Shown: piece by piece, positions 7,542 to 10,736 of the stretch
Layout: each line of letters opens with the position of its first letter
Position numbering within the stretch: position 1 is the first letter of the stretch
The notes under the pieces: model-generated
Databases searched by the model: none
What the model saw: only the letters and a program-made list of their open reading frames with translations
What the model was told of the DNA's origin: nothing
Source: Lichenicola sp964248625
GTDB lineage: Bacteria > Pseudomonadota > Alphaproteobacteria > Acetobacterales > Acetobacteraceae
Direction: 5' to 3'
Length of the DNA: 10,736 nucleotides
Assembly: GCA_964248625.1 (NCBI GenBank)
Contig: CAXTZG010000113.1
Location: 1 to 10,736, forward strand
Translations under genes and position numbers: made by a program

Positions 7542-8258
7542 ATGCCGGCCCGCGACATCCAGCCAGGCGGCGCGCTGGTGCTGTTCTCCGGCGGCCAGGA
7601 TTCCGCCACCTGCCTGGCCTGGGCGCTCGACCGGTTCGAGACGGTGGAAACGCTCGGCTTTGCCTACGGCCAGCGCCACGCGGTGGAGCTGTCGTGCCGG
7701 GCCGCGCTGCGCGACGGCATGCAGGCCCGCCATCCCCGTTGGGCGCAGCGCCTGGGCCCGGACCACACGCTGTCGCTCGACGCCCTCGGCGAGCTCTCCG
7801 ACACCGCGCTGACCCGCGACGCCGCCATCACGCTGGGCGCCAACGGCCTGCCCAACACCTTCGTGCCGGGCCGCAACCTGCTGTTCCTGACCTTTGCCGC
7901 AGCCCTGGCCACGCGCCGCGGCCTGAAGCACCTCGTCGGCGGCATGTGCGAGACCGACTATTCCGGCTACCCGGACTGCCGCGACGACACCATCAAGGCG
8001 CTGCAGGTGGCGCTCAATCTCGGCATGGAGGCCCGCTTCGTGCTGCACACGCCGCTGATGTGGCGCGACAAGGCCGCCACCTGGCGCCTGGCGGAGGCGC
8101 TCGGCGGCCCGCCGCTGGTGGAGCTGATCCGCGCCGAGAGCCACAGCTGCTACCTCGGCGACCGCGTGCACGGCCATGACTGGGGCTTCGGCTGCGGCGC
8201 CTGCCCCGCCTGCGCGCTGCGCAGCGCCGGCTGGCAGCGCTATCGCGCCGATGCTTGA
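7542..8258 (+). CDS. queC: 7-cyano-7-deazaguanine (preQ0) synthase QueC
   Basis: This 238-residue ATP-dependent enzyme converts 7-carboxy-7-deazaguanine and ammonia to preQ0 by way of an adenylated intermediate. The PP-loop ATP-binding motif is SGGQDS (16-21), followed by YGQRHAVEL (42-50). FVPGRNLLFLTFAAALA (107-123) and GMCETDYSGYPDCRDD (134-149) are highly typical of QueC. The C-terminal zinc site is Cys203 (HSCYLGDR) with Cys218, Cys221 and Cys224 in GCGACPAC; the first Cys is separated by an HDWGF-containing insert, the longer form seen in some proteobacteria. Length matches the family. The start ATG lies one base after the queE stop, and the last eight bases overlap queD, so translation is probably coupled from queE through queD. 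No transmembrane or export signal. Confidence 0.96.
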   Translation: MPARDIQPGGALVLFSGGQDSATCLAWALDRFETVETLGFAYGQRHAVELSCRAALRDGMQARHPRWAQRLGPDHTLSLDALGELSDTALTRDAAITLGANGLPNTFVPGRNLLFLTFAAALATRRGLKHLVGGMCETDYSGYPDCRDDTIKALQVALNLGMEARFVLHTPLMWRDKAATWRLAEALGGPPLVELIRAESHSCYLGDRVHGHDWGFGCGACPACALRSAGWQRYRADA

Positions 8259-8772
8259 GCTGCGCTTCACCCGCCGCTTCTCGATGGGGCACCGGCTGAT
8301 CGCCGGCGGCTCGGAGGCGTGCGCGCTGCCGCACGGCCACAACGAGTTCGTGTCCGTGCGGCTGCGCGCGTCGCGCCCGGCGCCGCTGGACGGTGTCCGC
8401 AACATGCTGGTGCCGTTCGAGCGGGCCAAGGCGCGCTGGCACCGCTTCGTCGACGAGCGGCTCGACCATGCGCTGCAGCTCGGCGAGGCCGACCCGCTGC
8501 TGGCCTGGTTCCGCGCGCACGAGCCGGCGCGCGCGGCGCGCATCGTCGTCACCCCCGGCGATCCGACCACCGAGCTGATGGCCTGCCTGCTGATGGCCAA
8601 GCTCGACGCGATCCTGGCCGACGACGGCGACCTGCTGCGCACCGCCGCCATCGAGCTGGAGGAGACGCCCACCAACACCGTGCGCTTCTCGGGCGACCCG
8701 CTGGAGCTGCTCCCCGCCCCCCGCCCGGCCGAGGCCTGCTGGTGGCGCCGTCCGGACATGAGCATTGCCTGA
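8251..8772 (+). CDS. queD: 6-carboxytetrahydropterin synthase QueD (divergent form)
   Basis: This 173-residue member of the 6-pyruvoyltetrahydropterin synthase family should convert dihydroneopterin triphosphate to 6-carboxytetrahydropterin, the substrate of QueE. Zinc ligands are His14 (FSMGHRL), His28 and His30 (LPHGHN). Cys24 sits four residues before His28, the spacing of the QueD catalytic cysteine. LDH (71-73) supplies the Asp-His pair, and EETPTNTV (137-144) the substrate-binding Glu. Differences from E. coli QueD (about 120 residues) are marked: the usual G-M-V-x-D-F segment reads NMLVPF (51-56), there is extra sequence between LDH and DPTTE (104-108), and a 20- to 25-residue tail is added. 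Its place in the que operon makes the assignment firm. It starts at ATG 8251, inside the last codons of queC; an in-frame upstream start would lie within queC. queF begins 16 nt after its stop. Confidence 0.9.
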   Translation: MLELRFTRRFSMGHRLIAGGSEACALPHGHNEFVSVRLRASRPAPLDGVRNMLVPFERAKARWHRFVDERLDHALQLGEADPLLAWFRAHEPARAARIVVTPGDPTTELMACLLMAKLDAILADDGDLLRTAAIELEETPTNTVRFSGDPLELLPAPRPAEACWWRRPDMSIA

Positions 8773-8788
8773 CACGAGGAGCACGACG

Positions 8789-9253
8789 ATGAGCGACGAC
8801 GGACCCGCCGCGCTGACCCAGCTCGGACAGCCCACGGCGCAGCCGGCGAGCCCGGAGCAGGCGCTGCTGGAGCGCATCCCCGCCCCGCATCCGGGCCGGC
8901 AGTACCTCGTGCGCTTCACGGCCCCCGAGTTCACCTCGCTCTGCCCGGTGACGGGCCAGCCCGACTTCGCGCATCTGGTGATCGACTACGTGCCGGCCGG
9001 CTGGATCGTCGAGAGCAAGTCGCTGAAGCTGTTCCTGACCAGCTTTCGCAACCACGGCGCCTTCCACGAGGACTGCTCGGTGCGCATCGCCGCCACCCTG
9101 GTCGAGCTGCTGTCGCCGGTCTGGCTGCGCATCGGCGCCTACTGGTATCCGCGCGGCGGCATGCCGATCGACGTGTTCTGGCAGACCGGCGCGCCGCCGG
9201 ACGGGGTCTGGGTTCCGGCCCAGGACGTGCCGGGCTATCGCGGACGCGGCTGA
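8789..9253 (+). CDS. queF: NADPH-dependent preQ0 reductase QueF
   Basis: This 154-residue enzyme of the short, single-domain (Bacillus-type) QueF class reduces the nitrile of preQ0 to the aminomethyl group of preQ1 using two NADPH. It belongs to the tunnelling fold and would assemble as a multimer. Cys52 in TSLCPVTGQPD is the nucleophile that forms the thioimide with preQ0, and Asp59 is the expected general acid. The QueF signature ESKSLKLFL spans 75-83. His93 and Glu94 in GAFHED bind substrate. The first 30 or so residues are a variable leader. GAGGAG lies seven bases before the ATG at 8789. It is the last clear que gene; the presence of QueF shows that this cluster is for queuosine in tRNA rather than only for other 7-deazaguanine products. 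Stop TGA at 9251-9253. Confidence 0.96.
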   Translation: MSDDGPAALTQLGQPTAQPASPEQALLERIPAPHPGRQYLVRFTAPEFTSLCPVTGQPDFAHLVIDYVPAGWIVESKSLKLFLTSFRNHGAFHEDCSVRIAATLVELLSPVWLRIGAYWYPRGGMPIDVFWQTGAPPDGVWVPAQDVPGYRGRG

Positions 9254-9308
9254 GCCCGCTTCTTGCACCGATGCCGGCCGCTGCCCCGTGGCGGCATCAA
9301 CCAGCGGC

Positions 9309-9312
9309 GAGG
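9309..9312 (+). promoter_or_regulatory. Ribosome binding site deciding the MFS transporter start
   Basis: GAGG lies five bases before the ATG at 9318, while the in-frame GTG at 9288 has no comparable site. I therefore start the transporter at 9318. Confidence 0.45.
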
Positions 9313-9317
9313 CGGCG

Positions 9318-10595
9318 ATGGCGTCCAGCGACACGGTTCCGGTCGGCAGGCTGCGTCCGGGGCAGATCGCCGCCGTCGCGGTCGGCAACGCGCTCGAGTT
9401 CTACGACTTCGTCACCTTCGCCTTCTTCGCGGTCCAGATCGGCCGCACCTTCTTTCCGTCCCACTCGGCGACCGGCAGCCTGCTGGCCTCGCTGGCGACC
9501 TTCGGCTCCGGCTTCCTGACCCGGCCGCTCGGCGCGTTCGTGATCGGCCGCATGGGCGACCGGCGGGGACGCAAGCCGGCGATGCTGCTGTCCTTCGGCC
9601 TGATCGGCGTCGCGGTGATCGGGCTGGCGCTGACCCCTTCCTATCGTCGCATCGGCGTGCTGGCGCCGATCCTGGCGGTCGGGTTCCGGATGCTGCAGGG
9701 CTTCGCGCTCGGCGGCGAGGTCGGGCCCAGCACCGCCTTCCTGATGGAAGCGGCGCCGCCGCTGCGCCGCGGCCTGTATGCCTCGCTGCAGGCGATGAGC
9801 GCCGATGTCGCCGTGCTGGCGGCCGGCCTGGTCGGCGTGGTGCTGTCGAGCCTGATGGACGCGCCGGCGCTGGATGCCTGGGGCTGGCGCATCGCGCTGC
9901 TGCTCGGCGCCTGCATCGTGCCGTTCGGCCTGGTGATGCGGCGGCGGCTCGACGAGACGCTGCATCGGCCTGCAGCCCAGGAGCCCGAACAACCGGGCAG
10001 CCTGGTGCCGATCGCCTTTCTCGGCATCGCGCTGCTGGCCTGCGCCACCACCACCGCCTACATCCTCGACTACCTGACCACCTATGCCGCCACCACGCTC
10101 GGCATGCCGACGCGGCTGGCGTTCGGCGCCACCGTGACCGTCGGCGTGTGCAGCGTCGTGTGCGATCCGCTCGGCGGCTGGCTGTCGGACCGGTTCGGCC
10201 GCAAGCCGGTGCTGATCGCGCCCGCCTGCCTGCTGCTGCTGCTGGTGTTCCCGTGCTTCCATGCGCTCGACCGGCTGCGCTCGCCGCTGGCGCTGTATGG
10301 CGCATCCGCGATCCTGGCCAGCCTGTCCAACCTGTCGAACGTCACCATGATCGTGGTGATCGCCGAGGCGCTGCCGAAGGCGGCGCGGTCGGGCGGCCTG
10401 TCGATGATCTATGCCGTCGCGATCTCGGTGTTCGGCGGCTCGACCCAGTTCGTCGTCGCGTGGCTGATCGCCACGACCGGCAACCCGCTGGCGCCGGCCT
10501 GGTACATGGGCGGCGGCGTGCTGATCGGGCTGATCGCGATGGCGCTGCTGCGCGAAACGGCGCCGATCAGGACCGGGCTGCGGCCGACCGGCTGA
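9318..10595 (+). CDS. MFS transporter, metabolite:H+ symporter (MHS) type
   Basis: This is an inner-membrane secondary transporter of about 425 residues with roughly 12 hydrophobic segments. Near the N-terminus, GNALEFYDFVTFAFFA and IGRTFFP are the hallmark of the MHS subfamily, which includes KgtP, ProP, ShiA and citrate carriers. The loop between helices 2 and 3 is GRMGDRRGRKPAM, the MFS motif A, and GWLSDRFGRKPVL is its repeat in the second half. RMLQGFALGGEVGPSTAFLMEAAP matches helix 4-5 of the subfamily in outline. The central loop is short and holds PAAQEPEQPGS. The substrate is probably a carboxylate, amino acid or similar small ion, but cannot be named. The gene lies 64 nt after queF on the same strand with no clear terminator between, so it may be read from the que transcript; a role in moving a queuosine precursor is possible but unsupported by family knowledge. 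An alternative GTG start at 9288 adds ten residues. Confidence 0.9.
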   Translation: MASSDTVPVGRLRPGQIAAVAVGNALEFYDFVTFAFFAVQIGRTFFPSHSATGSLLASLATFGSGFLTRPLGAFVIGRMGDRRGRKPAMLLSFGLIGVAVIGLALTPSYRRIGVLAPILAVGFRMLQGFALGGEVGPSTAFLMEAAPPLRRGLYASLQAMSADVAVLAAGLVGVVLSSLMDAPALDAWGWRIALLLGACIVPFGLVMRRRLDETLHRPAAQEPEQPGSLVPIAFLGIALLACATTTAYILDYLTTYAATTLGMPTRLAFGATVTVGVCSVVCDPLGGWLSDRFGRKPVLIAPACLLLLLVFPCFHALDRLRSPLALYGASAILASLSNLSNVTMIVVIAEALPKAARSGGLSMIYAVAISVFGGSTQFVVAWLIATTGNPLAPAWYMGGGVLIGLIAMALLRETAPIRTGLRPTG

Positions 10596-10602
10596 TGGCC
10601 TG

Positions 10603-10617
10603 CGCGGGATGTCCGCG
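10603..10617. terminator. Possible hairpin between convergent genes
   Basis: CGCGG-GATGT-CCGCG is a perfect 5-bp stem eight bases after the transporter stop. It lies between convergent genes, a fitting place for termination, but no T run follows on either strand, so the support is weak. Confidence 0.2.
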
Positions 10618-10675
10618 TCCGACGGCGGGGCACGGCCACGCCGCGAACACCACCGGCCGGAGCGGGGCTGCGAGC

Positions 10676-10736
10676 CTAGGTGGCCTCGTCGAGCGAGGCC
10701 GTGATCTCGCAGACGACGCCGTCCGGCTTGAAGAGG
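10676..10736 (-). CDS. C-terminal end of an unidentified protein (partial)
   Basis: On the minus strand the window edge enters a frame that reads LFKPDGVVCEITASLDEAT and stops at TAG (10678-10676). All 19 codons end in G or C, the same bias as the genuine genes here, and the residue mix is that of a folded soluble protein. The plus-strand frames are interrupted in this stretch. The fragment is too short to name. It is convergent with the MFS transporter, 80 bp from its stop. Confidence 0.5.
   Translation of the reverse strand, partial: LFKPDGVVCEITASLDEAT

Noticed and set aside
7503..10305. Several long minus-strand frames over queC, queD, queF and the transporter
   Set aside because: All lie opposite proteins with intact catalytic or membrane motifs; none shows a plausible domain.

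Overview
The window is about 10.7 kb of very GC-rich bacterial chromosome. Nearly all codons end in G or C, and the genes are tightly packed with short Shine-Dalgarno-led spacers. The protein styles fit an alphaproteobacterium: a CysK with GTGGHITG, a queE-queC-queD-queF cluster with the HDWGFGCG form of QueC, a YghZ-type reductase and an MHS-type transporter. I lean to Rhodospirillales/Acetobacteraceae, but that placement is inference. No tRNA, rRNA, CRISPR array, insertion sequence or prophage gene is visible.

Layout. (1) 1-1035, plus strand: the 3' end of an unidentified gene, then a class I SAM-dependent methyltransferase. (2) 933-2810, minus strand: a GAF / degenerate-GGDEF / EAL protein, probably a cyclic-di-GMP phosphodiesterase. 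Its reading frame runs 103 nt into the 3' end of the convergent methyltransferase gene. (3) 2811-3036: a spacer holding an AT-rich island with two perfect inverted repeats, probably the control region of the EAL gene. (4) 3037-5611, minus strand: a small unrecognised protein, a Gfo/Idh/MocA oxidoreductase and a cysteine synthase-type PLP enzyme, in transcription order. (5) 5786-6811, plus strand: an aldo-keto reductase of the YghZ/L-glyceraldehyde-3-phosphate reductase type, divergent from block 4. (6) 6908-9253, plus strand: queE, queC, queD and queF, with 1-nt spacing, an 8-nt overlap and a 16-nt spacer. (7) 9318-10595, plus strand: an MFS transporter of the metabolite:H+ symporter type. (8) 10676-10736, minus strand: the 3' end of another gene.

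How the genes work together. The clearest unit is block 6. QueD makes 6-carboxytetrahydropterin, QueE converts it to 7-carboxy-7-deazaguanine, QueC converts that to preQ0, and QueF reduces preQ0 to preQ1, the base later inserted into tRNA and matured to queuosine. The GTP cyclohydrolase I (FolE) that feeds QueD, and the downstream Tgt and QueA, are not in the window. Block 4 pairs a PLP-dependent beta-substituting enzyme with an NAD(P)-dependent oxidoreductase in one probable transcript. This may be simple cysteine biosynthesis beside an unrelated gene, or a small-molecule route of its own. The rest looks like ordinary chromosomal content. I did not find a convincing new multi-gene system. The most checkable oddities are the convergent gene overlap, the two inverted repeats, the GGDEF site reduced to AATQF, and the altered QueD sequence.
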